NCBI RefSeq assembly: GCF_024273235.1
Contig: NZ_JANBVH010000020.1
Coordinates: 1-64,000, forward strand
Length of the DNA: 64,000 bases
Source: Sphingomonas faeni
GTDB lineage: Bacteria > Pseudomonadota > Alphaproteobacteria > Sphingomonadales > Sphingomonadaceae
Reading direction: 5' to 3'
Part shown: piece after piece, positions 38,723-48,079 of the stretch
Numbering within the stretch: the stretch's first letter is position 1
Layout of the letters: the number at the start of each line of letters is the position of its first letter
The notes under the pieces: model-generated
The model's database searches: none
Seen by the model: the letters and a program-made list of their open reading frames with translations, nothing else
Told to the model about the DNA's origin: nothing
Made by a program: the position numbers and the translations under genes

Positions 38723-39532
38723 TTATTTGCTCAACAGCCAGACCAACGCAGCAGAACCTGCGACGACACGGTACAGGGCGAACGGCACGAACCCGTGCTT
38801 GGTGACGATGCCGACGAACCACTTCACCACCAGCAGCGCGACGATGAACGACACGGCCGCGCCGATCGCGATCGCGCCCAGCCCGACACCGCCGCCGCTC
38901 GCGATCGTGTCGCGGTTCTTCAGCAGCTCGAGCGCGCTCGCGCCGAGCATCGTCGGGATTGCGAGGAAGAAGCTGAACTCGGCCGCGGTGCGCCGTTCGA
39001 CGCCCAGCGCCAGCGCACCGAGGATGGTCGCGCCCGAACGGCTGACGCCCGGAATCATCGCCAAGCACTGGAGGAAACCGATGCCGATCACTGTCTTTAG
39101 CGGAATATCCGCAACGCCGCTGATGTCGCTGCGGGGTGCAAACCGCTCGACCGCGAGGATCGCGAACCCGCCGACGATCAGCGCGATCGCGACGACCTCG
39201 GCATTGCCGAGCAGCGCCTCGATATACTTGTGCAGCGCCAGCCCGATCACCGCCGCCGGAATGAACGCCACCACTAGGTTGCGCAGGAACAGCCAGGACT
39301 TAGGCTCGCGCTTGATCAGCCCCATGCCGACCGCCCAGAACGTCCGCCAATAGAGCACGACGATCGCGAGGATCGCCCCGAGCTGAATGACGACGTTGAA
39401 CACCTCCCAGCGCCCCGCGTCATAGCCGAGCAGCCGCGTCGCGAGGATCAGATGCCCGGTCGACGAGACGGGCAGGAATTCGGTGATCCCCTCGACGATG
39501 CCGAGGAGAATGACGGTGAGAAGTTCGGTCAA
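38723..39532 (-). CDS. uppP: Undecaprenyl-diphosphatase
   Basis: A 269-aa polytopic membrane enzyme that recycles the undecaprenyl carrier for cell-wall synthesis. Both family motifs are present: GITEFLPVSSTGHLIL (catalytic Glu and Ser region) and PGVSRSGATILGAL (catalytic Arg/Ser region). About eight transmembrane helices fit the hydrophobic pattern. It lies 33 bp downstream of the NDUFA9-like gene on the same strand. Confidence 0.95.
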   Translation of the reverse strand: MTELLTVILLGIVEGITEFLPVSSTGHLILATRLLGYDAGRWEVFNVVIQLGAILAIVVLYWRTFWAVGMGLIKREPKSWLFLRNLVVAFIPAAVIGLALHKYIEALLGNAEVVAIALIVGGFAILAVERFAPRSDISGVADIPLKTVIGIGFLQCLAMIPGVSRSGATILGALALGVERRTAAEFSFFLAIPTMLGASALELLKNRDTIASGGGVGLGAIAIGAAVSFIVALLVVKWFVGIVTKHGFVPFALYRVVAGSAALVWLLSK

Positions 39533-39565
39533 GCGAGAGCTCCGGCGCGATAGGTCAGGGCAGTA

Positions 39566-40519
39566 TCAGGAGACAGAGACTTCCGCGCGCGTTTCGGCGC
39601 GACGTCCGAACCGTCCGGCCTTGCGAAAGCGCACCAGCCAGCCCGGCGCGACCGTCGACAGCGGCGTCGCCTCGATCCCGAGCGCGGCGAGGCCATCGGT
39701 GCCGGTGACGACATTGTCGCTCTGCAGCATCGTCCACTGGTCCTTGGTGATCGGCGCGCCCGGCAGGAAGCCGGCCTTCGCGATCATCGCGCCGGCAAAG
39801 TCCGGAAGCTCGACGATCGAGGGATTACGGCCGATCGTCTTGGCGATCCAGCGGATCAGATTGCCCATCGTGATGATGTCCGGCCCGCCGAGTTCCAGCG
39901 TCTGCCCGCCAAAGGTCTCGGGCGCCGACGCCGCCGCGACGATCGCATCCGCCACGTTGCCGACGAACACCGGCTGGAACTTCGCCCCGGCGCGCAACAC
40001 CGGCACCACCGGCGCCTTGGCGATCATGCCGGCAAAGCGGTTCACGAATTGGTCTTCCTGGCCGAACACGATCGAGGGGCGCAGGATCGTCGCAGTCGGG
40101 AACGCCGCGAGCACGGCGGCCTCGCCTTGTCCCTTCGACTTGCCATAGGCCGACGCGGACTCCGGATCCGCACCGATCGCGGAGACATGCACCAGCGCGC
40201 CGACACCGGCCTTCGCCGCGGCCTGCGCGACCGTCTGCGCGCCCAGCGCCTGGATCCGCTGGAAATCGCCGGCCAACACGCCGACCAAGTTCACCACCAC
40301 GTCGGAACCGTGGATCGCATGCGCGATCGTCTCGGGCTTGGTGACGTCGGCGCCGACGAACTGGGTCTGGCCGAGCCCGCCGAGCGGCTTGAGGAAGAAC
40401 GCCTGCCGCGGATCGCGTTGCGCGATGCGGACGCGTGCGCCCGTCGCCAGCAGCGCCTGTGCGACATAGCGGCCGACGAAACCGCCGCCCCCGATCAGCG
40501 TCACCAGTTTGTCGTTCAT
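39566..40519 (-). CDS. Complex I NDUFA9-subunit-like NAD(P)-binding protein
   Basis: A 317-aa short-chain (atypical SDR) protein with an N-terminal Rossmann motif (LVTLIGGGGFVGRYVAQALL) and further blocks FVGADVTKP, VVNLVGVLAGDFQRI and GALVHVSAIGADP, as in the NDUFA9-like family close to the eukaryotic complex I accessory subunit. In bacteria its role is not settled. ATG 40519 gives the Rossmann N-terminus; the frame runs upstream without similarity. Usually found next to uppP in sphingomonads, as here. Confidence 0.85.
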   Translation of the reverse strand: MNDKLVTLIGGGGFVGRYVAQALLATGARVRIAQRDPRQAFFLKPLGGLGQTQFVGADVTKPETIAHAIHGSDVVVNLVGVLAGDFQRIQALGAQTVAQAAAKAGVGALVHVSAIGADPESASAYGKSKGQGEAAVLAAFPTATILRPSIVFGQEDQFVNRFAGMIAKAPVVPVLRAGAKFQPVFVGNVADAIVAAASAPETFGGQTLELGGPDIITMGNLIRWIAKTIGRNPSIVELPDFAGAMIAKAGFLPGAPITKDQWTMLQSDNVVTGTDGLAALGIEATPLSTVAPGWLVRFRKAGRFGRRAETRAEVSVS

Positions 40520-40632
40520 CGCCGTCCGTCCACTTTGTTTTGGTCTGCCCATTCGCGAATAACCCCTTGCCCCAGCAACAGGCGTGTTGACAAGCATCGC
40601 GACCCTCCACTAGAGGCGCCTTCCTACCCCGT

Positions 40633-40719
40633 GCCCGGATGGCGGAATTGGTAGACGCACCAGCTTCAGGTGCTGGCGATCGCAAGGTCGTGGAGGTTCG
40701 AGTCCTCTTCCGGGCACCA
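40633..40719 (+). tRNA. tRNA-Leu (anticodon CAG)
   Basis: An 87-nt cloverleaf: 7-bp acceptor stem GCCCGGA / TCCGGGC, anticodon stem CCAGC / GCTGG around loop TTCAGGT (anticodon CAG), a long variable arm typical of tRNA-Leu, T-loop GGTTCGAGTCC and an encoded CCA end (40717-40719). An integrase gene follows, so its 3' end probably served as an integration site. Confidence 0.96.
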
Positions 40720-40741
40720 GGGCCCCCTGCTCAGGGGGCCC
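40720..40741. repeat. Perfect hairpin directly after tRNA-Leu
   Basis: A 10-bp perfect inverted repeat (GGGCCCCCTG / CAGGGGGCCC, 2-base centre) begins at the base after the tRNA CCA. No T-run follows, so it is only a possible terminator or processing structure; as it follows the likely attachment site it may also belong to the island end. Confidence 0.6.
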
Positions 40742-40883
40742 CAGATGATCCCCCAGAGATTGAAAAAACCGCGGTTTTCTGCCATAAACTGGCTCTGGAA
40801 GGCCCGCGACGTGTCACTGCATCCCAATCCGATGTTGGCACATTTGTTGGTACTTCCGGGTACCAACAATGGGAGATACCAAC

Positions 40884-42104
40884 ATGGCTCTCACCGCACT
40901 GGAAGTTCGCTCCGCCAAAGGCAGGGAGCGACCGTACAAGGTCAGCGATTCAGGCGGCCTCTTCATGCTCGTTCAGCCGTCCGGGCAGCGATACTGGCGC
41001 CTCGCCTATCGGTGGGACGGAAAGCAGCAGACGATGGCTTTGGGTGTGTATCCGGATGTCACCCTCTCCGACGCGAGAACCAAGCGCGATGCCGTCAGGA
41101 AAATTCTCGCCGAGGGCAAGAATCCCGTTTCCGTCGCCAGAGAGGAGGAGCTAGCCGTCAAGCTTGCCGAGCAAATCACGTTCAAGGTTCTCGCGGACGA
41201 ATGGTACAGCAAATGCGAACGCGAAGGGCGTGCGGCAATCACGTTACAAAAGCAGCGTTGGCTCCTCGACTTCGCTCTACCCAAGCTTGGAACCCGCCCC
41301 ATCAACCGAATATCGGCTCATGAGGTGTACGAGGTACTCCGAGGTATCGAACTTAAAGGCCATTATGAAACGGCACGTCGCCTGCGCGGCACCTGCAGCC
41401 AGGTGTTCCGCTATGCGGTGGCCACCGCGCGTGCGGAACGTGACGTGTGTGCCGATCTGCGGGGCGCGCTGATCACGCCGAAGGTCAAGCACCTCGCCGC
41501 ACTGACAAAGCCGGCAGAAGTCGGGGAGTTGATGTGCGCGATTGACGGGTTCGACGGCTACCGTGTCACACACGTCGCCCTGCGTTTGGCGCCGCACTTG
41601 TTCGTACGTCCGGGCGAACTGCGCCAGGCGGAATGGTCCGAATTCGATTTCGACGAAGGGGTCTGGGCGATCCCGGCAGAAAAGATGAAGATGCGGCGCC
41701 CGCACCATGTACCGCTATCGAGGCAGGCGCTTGCGATCATCGACGACATTCGCCCCTTGAGCGGCAAGCATCGCTATCTGTTTCCCTGCCAAGGGAAACG
41801 CGATCGCCCCATGTGCGAAAACACCCTGAACCTCGCACTCCAACGGCTCGGCTATGGCGGAGGGCGGATGACGACGCATGGGTTCCGCGCAATGGCGAGC
41901 ACGCTGCTAAACGAATCCCGCAACTGGACGCCAGACGCGATCGAGCGGCAGCTTGCCCACGTCGATACGAATGCCGTGCGACGTGTATATGCCCGAGGCG
42001 AGTATTGGGACGAACGAGTTAGAATGATGCAAGCATGGTCGGACGAACTTGATCGGCTTCGGGCAGCAGCGCGTGCTCGGGCGACAATTAAAGTAGCGGC
42101 GTAA
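40884..42104 (+). CDS. Tyrosine recombinase, P4-type integrase
   Basis: A 406-aa integrase expected to insert and excise a genomic island at the neighbouring tRNA-Leu. It has the N-terminal DUF4102 arm-binding domain (YKVSDSGGLFMLVQPSG, YRWDGKQQTMALGVYPDVTL), a core-binding domain, and the catalytic domain with Arg in RPGELRQAEW, HxxR in THGFRAMAS, a His in QLAHVD and the nucleophile Tyr in VYARGEYWDERVRMMQ. All catalytic residues are present, so it looks functional. ATG 40884 is preceded by GGGAG at 8 nt; an upstream ATG (40869) is less likely. Confidence 0.93.
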   Translation: MALTALEVRSAKGRERPYKVSDSGGLFMLVQPSGQRYWRLAYRWDGKQQTMALGVYPDVTLSDARTKRDAVRKILAEGKNPVSVAREEELAVKLAEQITFKVLADEWYSKCEREGRAAITLQKQRWLLDFALPKLGTRPINRISAHEVYEVLRGIELKGHYETARRLRGTCSQVFRYAVATARAERDVCADLRGALITPKVKHLAALTKPAEVGELMCAIDGFDGYRVTHVALRLAPHLFVRPGELRQAEWSEFDFDEGVWAIPAEKMKMRRPHHVPLSRQALAIIDDIRPLSGKHRYLFPCQGKRDRPMCENTLNLALQRLGYGGGRMTTHGFRAMASTLLNESRNWTPDAIERQLAHVDTNAVRRVYARGEYWDERVRMMQAWSDELDRLRAAARARATIKVAA

Positions 42105-42231
42105 ACGGCTGATACTTGAGTTTGTATTCGTAACGGGTGGGTGCTGAGAACGGGCAGCTCTTGAACGACGCAGCTTAATCGCCTGCTGGCCTTCGGTTAG
42201 CCGAGACCGGGAGCCGGTACCGCGCTTCTAA

Positions 42232-42666
42232 TGGGATTGGATACGGCAGGTCGACGCGGTCATCGGTCCCAAGCAGACGCCACTCGAGCGTGTCCGCCAG
42301 ATCAGCGCCGCGCTTGTCGTACAGATCAACGCTCAGCAGCCCTCGCAACTGCAGCGCGCGGTACGCTCGCTCGAACGACGGATCCTGCCGCAGGGCCATT
42401 CCCCCGGACAAGAGCGGCTTGCCACCCTGTTCCTGAAGGACGCGCCTGAGAACAATCTTGCCGATCCGCGCCTCGCACCCGCAGAGATGTTCGTCGACGC
42501 GGTGATACAGCTAGCGCGGGAACGCGGCGACAGCGCGCGCAGCGTTACGCACAAGGGGAAGTCGCGCGGCAGCGTACGCGGATACTATCAGGACCGGTGG
42601 GACGCTGGACGCGGGCGTCGGTGGTCGCGCTCAGGACAGCAAGCCCGCGCTCCATGCCCCCGATAA
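42232..42666 (+). pseudogene. Open stretch without start codon, possible gene remnant
   Basis: The plus-strand frame is open for 145 codons between TAA 42229-42231 and TAA 42664-42666 but has no ATG, GTG or TTG in its first half. The peptide (for example LERVRQISAALVVQINAQQP and RSLERRILPQGHSPGQERLA) looks protein-like, yet the last 45 residues read better in another frame (DSKPALHAPDKARNR ending at 42680-42682), which hints at a frameshift. The minus strand (42175 to about 42510) is also open with a protein-like sequence, so strand is uncertain. I recognise no family. Confidence 0.3.
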
Positions 42667-42678
42667 GGCGCGCAACCG

Positions 42679-43107
42679 TTGACCTGGCAGGGGCGGTTTC
42701 CCGACAGCACGCGGATCGTCAGCGTGGAGCGCATGTCGCGGGCGTTTACCAAATACCATCTGGATGACGGACGCGCGCTGCACCGGTTCAAGATGGAAGA
42801 GCCGCATGCGACGCCGCATGATCATCCCTGGAGTTTCGACACCGATATCCTCGACGGTGACTATGTCGAAGAGGTGTTCCACCTGGATCCAAACGGCGGT
42901 TGGCACAGCGAACTGGTTCACCGCATCCCCGGCGAGATCTACCATGTTGATGCCGCTCACATTCACCGCATCGTCGAGCTGCCGACCGGCGAGTGCTGGA
43001 CGCTCGTTCGTGCTGGTCCCCATGCGCGGGAAACCCGGTTCTGGCGGTTCGGAGACATCGTTCAATCCCAGGCGTGGGCTGAGCGGAGATGGACGCGCGT
43101 CGAATAA
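42679..43107 (+). CDS. Hypothetical cupin-like protein
   Basis: The 142-aa frame starts with TTG 42679 (AAGG about 10 nt upstream); an ATG at 42733 is the alternative. HATPHDHPWSFDT, IPGEIYHVDAAHIHRIVELP and WTLVRAGP give a small beta-barrel cupin pattern with several His/Glu that could bind a metal. Proteins of this look turn up as uncharacterised cargo in phages and islands. Neighbours give no clue to a substrate. Confidence 0.65.
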   Translation: MTWQGRFPDSTRIVSVERMSRAFTKYHLDDGRALHRFKMEEPHATPHDHPWSFDTDILDGDYVEEVFHLDPNGGWHSELVHRIPGEIYHVDAAHIHRIVELPTGECWTLVRAGPHARETRFWRFGDIVQSQAWAERRWTRVE

Positions 43108-43140
43108 GCCATCACGGCAAGAGGCATTCCACCGCGACGC

Positions 43141-43950
43141 TCAAGACGGCGTTGGCCGGGGAAGGGCATCGAGCGCTGCCGAGACCTGCAGGCGCAGATT
43201 ATCGTCTCGGGTGATTTCCAGCATCGCGCTGAGGCTGCTGCGGGCGCTGGCCACATCTCCTGCGACTAGCTGAAGTCTGGCCCGCTCCCACCAACCATGG
43301 GCGTGCGGGGGCGCCACGATCGTCATGCGGTCGTACAGGACCAATGCGCGCGCGGGGTCGCCAGCCTGCTCAGCACGGGTCGCCTGGTTGAGCAGGAGTC
43401 GAACGAGTGCCGATCGGTTCGACAGGGGAAGCATCCCGTCGGAAAACCGTGCCTGGCCGGTCATCTGCTCCAACAAGGCTTCCACCTGTTCAGGGGCAAC
43501 GATGCGGCCATCGTTAAAGGGATCGATGATCAGCGCATCCGATGCATCGCCAAGGCGGACCAGGACGTGGCCCGGAGTATTGAGCGGTATCGCCGACCAC
43601 CCAAGGCGGCGTGCCATCGCCACATAAATAATCGAGAGACTAATCGGCAGACCCAGTCGTCGATCGACGACAGCGATCAAGTCCGCATTCTGGGGATCGT
43701 CGTAGTGCGTGCGGTCGCCGGAGAATCCGAACTCTTCTACCATCACGCTGCTCAGGGTCTGGGCCTGAGCAGCGCTACTCACTGCGCCGCCATCAGCAGC
43801 GCGTAGGGCTATTTCTATGTCCGTGAGCTCGTCGATATATTCGTCGAGATCGATACCGGGATGATCGAGCGCTGCGAGTTCCAGGGCGGCCAGATCGAGC
43901 TCGATCTCCCCGTCTTCCATCAGCCCGAGATGAAGAATGCTATTGGTCAT
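43141..43950 (-). CDS. SirB1-family protein (transglutaminase-like with TPR)
   Basis: A 269-aa protein of the SirB1 type. The N-terminal helical part leads to a transglutaminase-like fold with DRRLGLPISLSIIYVAMARR and NTPGHVLVRLG, the usual SirB1 blocks; the Cys of true transglutaminases is not apparent, so enzyme activity is doubtful. The C-terminal part has TPR-like helices (LNQATRAEQAGDPARALVLY, HGWWERARLQLVAGDVASAR). Its role is unknown. It lies in the island but could be an acquired or displaced chromosomal gene. Confidence 0.82.
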   Translation of the reverse strand: MTNSILHLGLMEDGEIELDLAALELAALDHPGIDLDEYIDELTDIEIALRAADGGAVSSAAQAQTLSSVMVEEFGFSGDRTHYDDPQNADLIAVVDRRLGLPISLSIIYVAMARRLGWSAIPLNTPGHVLVRLGDASDALIIDPFNDGRIVAPEQVEALLEQMTGQARFSDGMLPLSNRSALVRLLLNQATRAEQAGDPARALVLYDRMTIVAPPHAHGWWERARLQLVAGDVASARSSLSAMLEITRDDNLRLQVSAALDALPRPTPS

Positions 43951-44536
43951 GACGCGGTAGATGGGGGCTCTTCCGATCGTTCCTATGACACCGCAAGGCT
44001 ATGAGACACCGCGAACGTCGCGTCATTCATTCGCGCTGGCCAAACGACCGCGATGCGTTCGAGGCCATGTCTGCATGCCCCGCGCAGGTAGGTTGGCCCC
44101 GAAGGCCCCATATCCTCAGCATTCGAAGGCGACACCGCCGAACGATCCATTGTGTCCGCTACGCGTTGTGCGACCGTATCCCTTTCCACGGACCGCTTCC
44201 CGCCTTCTAGCTTCTCAATGATGCTTGAACGAAAGGCCGCTTATTGAGTAGCGCGTCAGCCGGAAGGACGACCGAGAAGGAGGCGCGTTGCGGACCGTCC
44301 GTTTCGATCAGCCCGAACGGCAGCTTTCGCCTCAATCTGCCGTTCACCGGGGTGGCGCTGAACGACAGACTCTGGTCGGCTCGTGTCTGGCAGCTTCCCG
44401 GCAGCAGAGACCCAATTTCGGCCGTTCACCACTGTTTGAGCGTGTCCCGAAACCAGCCATTGGTTCAGGTGCGATGTTGCAGTTGGTATTGGCCGTTTAA
44501 GGTCTGACTGCTCTTGGTCGATCCGGCTGCGATTTC
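43951..44536. other. Intergenic stretch without a supported gene
   Basis: About 590 bases with several short open frames but none with recognisable similarity or a good ribosome binding site. A CGAACGGCAGCTTTCGCC motif and inverted-looking AACGGCAG/CTGCCGTT pieces near 44320-44350 recall decayed noncoding sequence of a mobile element. I see no promoter, terminator or RNA gene I can defend. Confidence 0.5.
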
Positions 44537-44718
44537 AGACGGCCTGCCATTACCTCGCTACGACGCTGGTCCAGCTGGGACTGCTCTCGGCAAGTACTTG
44601 GAATGGCTACCGGGTAGGCCTGCCTGCGGAACATCAGCGCCAGCTACTGGTGCTGAACCTGGCGGAACAGGACCAGCAGCGGTACATCAGGCGTCAATCG
44701 CCTGCGGCGTCGGCGTGA
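44537..44718 (+). pseudogene. C-terminal gene fragment of unknown family
   Basis: A plus-strand frame ending at TGA 44716-44718 encodes ACHYLATTLVQLGLLSASTW and LPAEHQRQLLVLNLAEQDQQ, which looks like a genuine protein end. It has no start codon and its upstream part dissolves into noncoding-looking sequence, so it seems to be the 3' remainder of a lost gene. Its last 32 bp overlap the end of the AddA-like gene on the other strand. Family not recognised. Confidence 0.35.
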
Positions 44719-47700
44719 CGGCGACAACGGTGCCACTCGTCATCAGAACAATGAGGCCGCGAGTGGCTCCTGTCACGTCGAGATAGGCTCGGACCTGCGC
44801 GCGGTAGTGCTTGAGCGTCTGGGCGTCGGGCGCCACGTCAGTCTTCCAGTCCACCACCACCAGCGGCCGGCCCTGGGCATCGACGGCGAGCGCATCTGCG
44901 ACGCCAGAGGTGGCCAGAAGCTCACGCCCGTTGGCGGCCATAGCATAGACCGGCAATTCGGCGAGGAGCCCGGGCCGAAGCTGCACCACCTCGTCGATGG
45001 CGAGTGTCCGCGCGACGCAGTCGGCGAGCTCCGGGGGCGAGAGACCAACCGACGCATCCGCGACCGGCTCCTTACCAAGCGCGCGGACCAGTTCCGCCGC
45101 GCGCGTCTCCAGCGCGGCGGGCTCCTCGGACAGCTCGCAGGTCAGCACCTCCTCCATTAGCTTGTGGAGGACGAGTCCACGCTCCCGCCCGCCCTGCACC
45201 GCGGGCGGCTCGGGCAGATCTGGCGGCGGCCCCGCCTCCCCGCCGGCCCATACGTCGGGCACCTCCTCGAGCACCACCGGTCCCGCCGGCGCCTCGTCGC
45301 GGCTCGGCGCAACCCACTTCAGGTGCACCTGGCGCTCGACGATGCCTGCCGCTTCGTCCGCGAAGACCTCGCGGGTCTGCGCGTTTCCCGCACCGATGGC
45401 AGCGATCTGCGGATCGTCGGGGTATTGAGACGCATCAAAGGCTGGAAGCCCGTCTAAGAGCTTAACGAGGCCGATCCAAGACCTATTGGGCGGCGCCACG
45501 TCGAGGCGCGGCAGGATCAGCAGCTCACGCGCCCGCGTCGCCGCCACGTACCACAGACGGACGCGCTCGCGCTCCAGCTCCGCAGCCTCCGCCACACGGA
45601 CCGCCTCGTAGCCAGACGGCGGCATGCCGAGCACCGAGCAGTAGAACGCGCCGGTGTCGCGATCGACGATCTCGCTGCGCCCGGCCATCACCGCCGTCAT
45701 CGTGTTGACGGGGATCACGACCGGCCACTCGAGGCCCTTGGCCGCATGCATCGTGAAGAGGGCGACAGCCTCCTCCTGCGCATCGGGGCGTCCCTCGACC
45801 GCGCGCGTCTCGTCCCGCCACGCGGCCGCCATCGCCTCGGCGAAAGCGCGCAGGCCTCGCACCGAGTAACCCGTCGCCAGGCTGAGATAGAGGTCGACGT
45901 TGGCGAGCGCCCGCTCCGCCTGGCGCCCATGGCGGCCAAGGAGGATCGGACGCACGCGAAGAAGCTCCACCGCCTGGGACAGCAGGTCGTGCGGCGTCGT
46001 CGAGTTCACACGACGCTGCAGTGACTGCAGCCGCCCGATCACGTCGCGGGCCAGCTCGTGGGCGATCGTCTCGGGATCCACGTTCAGGTCCAGCCGCGGG
46101 ATGCGGTTCTCGGCACCTTCGGCGCGGGGAAGCCCGCCGACAATGTCCAGCAGCTCCTCCTCCGTCAGTCCGACTAGCGGTCCGCGCAGCAAGGCGCCCA
46201 GGGCCAGCGTGTCGCGCCGGTCGGCGAGGACGCGGGTCAGCGCGATTAGATCCTGCACCTCCTGCCGGCGGAACAGTCCCTTGCCGGCCTGGGTGGCCAC
46301 CGGGACGCCATGCCGCTCGAGCGCCTCCTCGTATCGCCACAGGTCCTTGCCCGTGGGCGCCAGCAGCGCGATGTCCCCGGGCTGGCACGGGCGCGGGGCT
46401 CCGGCCTTGCGGTCCATAACCATGTGGCTGCCGATGAGGCGCGCGCAGAGGTCGGCGACCGCCTCGGCCTCGGCGTCCCGCTGGCGTTCGACGTTGGCGG
46501 CACCGTTCTCGTCGGCGGCTGCGACCTCAAGCGCGGCGACGCAGACGCCTTCTGCAGGATCGTCGTGGAACGGGTCTAGCGCGGTGAAGCCGGGCTGGCC
46601 ATCGCTCGACAACAGCGCCTCGAACCGTTCGTTCACGAACGTCAGGATCGAGCCGCACGAGCGGAAGTTCGTCGAGATGGACATCATACCCTCGGCGTCC
46701 TGGACCGAGAAGGAGTCGCGCGCCCGGACATAGGCGCCAACGTCGGCGCCGCGGAAGCGGTAGATCGCCTGCTTGGGATCGCCCACCAGGAACAGCGCGC
46801 CCGGGCGGATGCGGAATGCGGCCCAGTCGGAGGGGTCCTCCCCCGGATCGCCGCACAGGCGCCAGAGGATCTCGGACTGGAGGGGATCGGTGTCCTGGAA
46901 CTCGTCCACCAGTACACGCTGGTAGCGCCCTCCGAGCGCCAGACGCACCGCGTCATGGTCGCGCAGCATGTCGCGGGCCGCATTGATGAGGTCGTCGAAG
47001 TCGAGCTGCGCGCTCGCGCGCTTGTAGGTCGCGAACTCCTCGAGAATCGGACGCGCCTCGGCGACGAGGGCGGCGAGCACATGGCCTGCGGCCGCCTGAA
47101 GTATGCCGTTCCATGCCGCGCCGCAGGCCTCGTACAGCTCCTTCGCCCGGTCGGAGAGCTGGTTGCCCTCCGCGGTCGAACGGCCGGCCGCCTTGGCCGC
47201 AGCGCCCCACTTGCCCTTGCGGTTGTAGGTCAGGAAGCCACCGCCCTTCTTGCAGAGCTCGGGATGCGGGCGGGTAACAAGGAGACCGACCAAACCGGCC
47301 GCGGTGACCGCAACGGCGTTGGCCGGCAGCGCCGCCGCCATGGCCGACATCTGCTGTGCGATGACCTCAGTCTCCGGCTCGATAGCGGGCGCCCTTCCCA
47401 TGAACGCCGAAAGCTGCGCTGCGGCATCGCGGAACGCCTGCAGATGCCCGGCCAGCGGTGCGGTCGGCGGGGCGATCAGGTCGCGCCTCCCGCGCATTGC
47501 GCTCGCGATGGTGTTGACCAGCTCGACCGTCGCGCGGTCCGTGTGCAGCACCATCTCAGCGAGAATGCCGCCCTGCCCCGCCGAGAGGCGATCGCGCAGG
47601 TGGGTCTCGACGATCTCGCCGAAGACGAGGTCCGCCTGGGCGCGGTCCATGACGGTGGCGCCGGGATCGATGTCAGCCTCGACCGGATAGGGCTTGATCA

Positions 47701-48079
47701 GCCGCTGGCAGAAGCCGTGGATCGTCGAGCATGTGATCTCGTCGATCGACGCCACCGCCGCCGCGAGATTGGCGCGCTGTCCATCCGAGAGGCCATCAGG
47801 GAGACCAACGCGGAGTTCGGGCGCGATCCGGCCTTCGGCCAGCTCCTCCACGAACTCGCGCACCCGGGAGAGCAGCTCGCTGGCGGCCAGCTCGGTGAAG
47901 GTGACCGCGGCGATCGCCTGGGGCGCCACGCCCTCGGCGAGCATGAGGGCGACACGCCCAGCCATCACCGCCGTCTTGCCGGAGCCAGCGCCGGCCTCGA
48001 CGAGGATGGAGCGGTCGTGCCGGCCGATCGCGTCTCGACGCGCGCCGTCGTCCTTCAGGATTTTGATCTCAGTCATCAT
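44687..48079 (-). CDS. AddA/RecB-like UvrD-family helicase with C-terminal nuclease domain
   Basis: The 1130-aa protein has all SF1A helicase motifs: Walker A AGAGSGKT (residues 29-36), Ia AVTFTELAASELL, II VDEFQDTDP (near 390), III FLVGDPKQAIYRFRGAD, V TMHAAKGLEWPVV and VI LWYVAATRARELL. The C-terminus holds a RecB-type PD-(D/E)xK nuclease with VVVDWKTD (near 1072) and the downstream HYRAQVRAY helix. This is the AddA layout: a motor that unwinds DNA and cuts it. It overlaps the AddB-like gene by 4 bp. Being in an island beside a WYL regulator, it may be a defence enzyme and not the housekeeping AddA. Confidence 0.9.
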   Translation of the reverse strand: MMTEIKILKDDGARRDAIGRHDRSILVEAGAGSGKTAVMAGRVALMLAEGVAPQAIAAVTFTELAASELLSRVREFVEELAEGRIAPELRVGLPDGLSDGQRANLAAAVASIDEITCSTIHGFCQRLIKPYPVEADIDPGATVMDRAQADLVFGEIVETHLRDRLSAGQGGILAEMVLHTDRATVELVNTIASAMRGRRDLIAPPTAPLAGHLQAFRDAAAQLSAFMGRAPAIEPETEVIAQQMSAMAAALPANAVAVTAAGLVGLLVTRPHPELCKKGGGFLTYNRKGKWGAAAKAAGRSTAEGNQLSDRAKELYEACGAAWNGILQAAAGHVLAALVAEARPILEEFATYKRASAQLDFDDLINAARDMLRDHDAVRLALGGRYQRVLVDEFQDTDPLQSEILWRLCGDPGEDPSDWAAFRIRPGALFLVGDPKQAIYRFRGADVGAYVRARDSFSVQDAEGMMSISTNFRSCGSILTFVNERFEALLSSDGQPGFTALDPFHDDPAEGVCVAALEVAAADENGAANVERQRDAEAEAVADLCARLIGSHMVMDRKAGAPRPCQPGDIALLAPTGKDLWRYEEALERHGVPVATQAGKGLFRRQEVQDLIALTRVLADRRDTLALGALLRGPLVGLTEEELLDIVGGLPRAEGAENRIPRLDLNVDPETIAHELARDVIGRLQSLQRRVNSTTPHDLLSQAVELLRVRPILLGRHGRQAERALANVDLYLSLATGYSVRGLRAFAEAMAAAWRDETRAVEGRPDAQEEAVALFTMHAAKGLEWPVVIPVNTMTAVMAGRSEIVDRDTGAFYCSVLGMPPSGYEAVRVAEAAELERERVRLWYVAATRARELLILPRLDVAPPNRSWIGLVKLLDGLPAFDASQYPDDPQIAAIGAGNAQTREVFADEAAGIVERQVHLKWVAPSRDEAPAGPVVLEEVPDVWAGGEAGPPPDLPEPPAVQGGRERGLVLHKLMEEVLTCELSEEPAALETRAAELVRALGKEPVADASVGLSPPELADCVARTLAIDEVVQLRPGLLAELPVYAMAANGRELLATSGVADALAVDAQGRPLVVVDWKTDVAPDAQTLKHYRAQVRAYLDVTGATRGLIVLMTSGTVVAVTPTPQAIDA

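Noticed and set aside
40720..40741. Hairpin after tRNA-Leu as a proven terminator
   Set aside because: The stem is perfect but lacks a U-run, so I list it only as a repeat.
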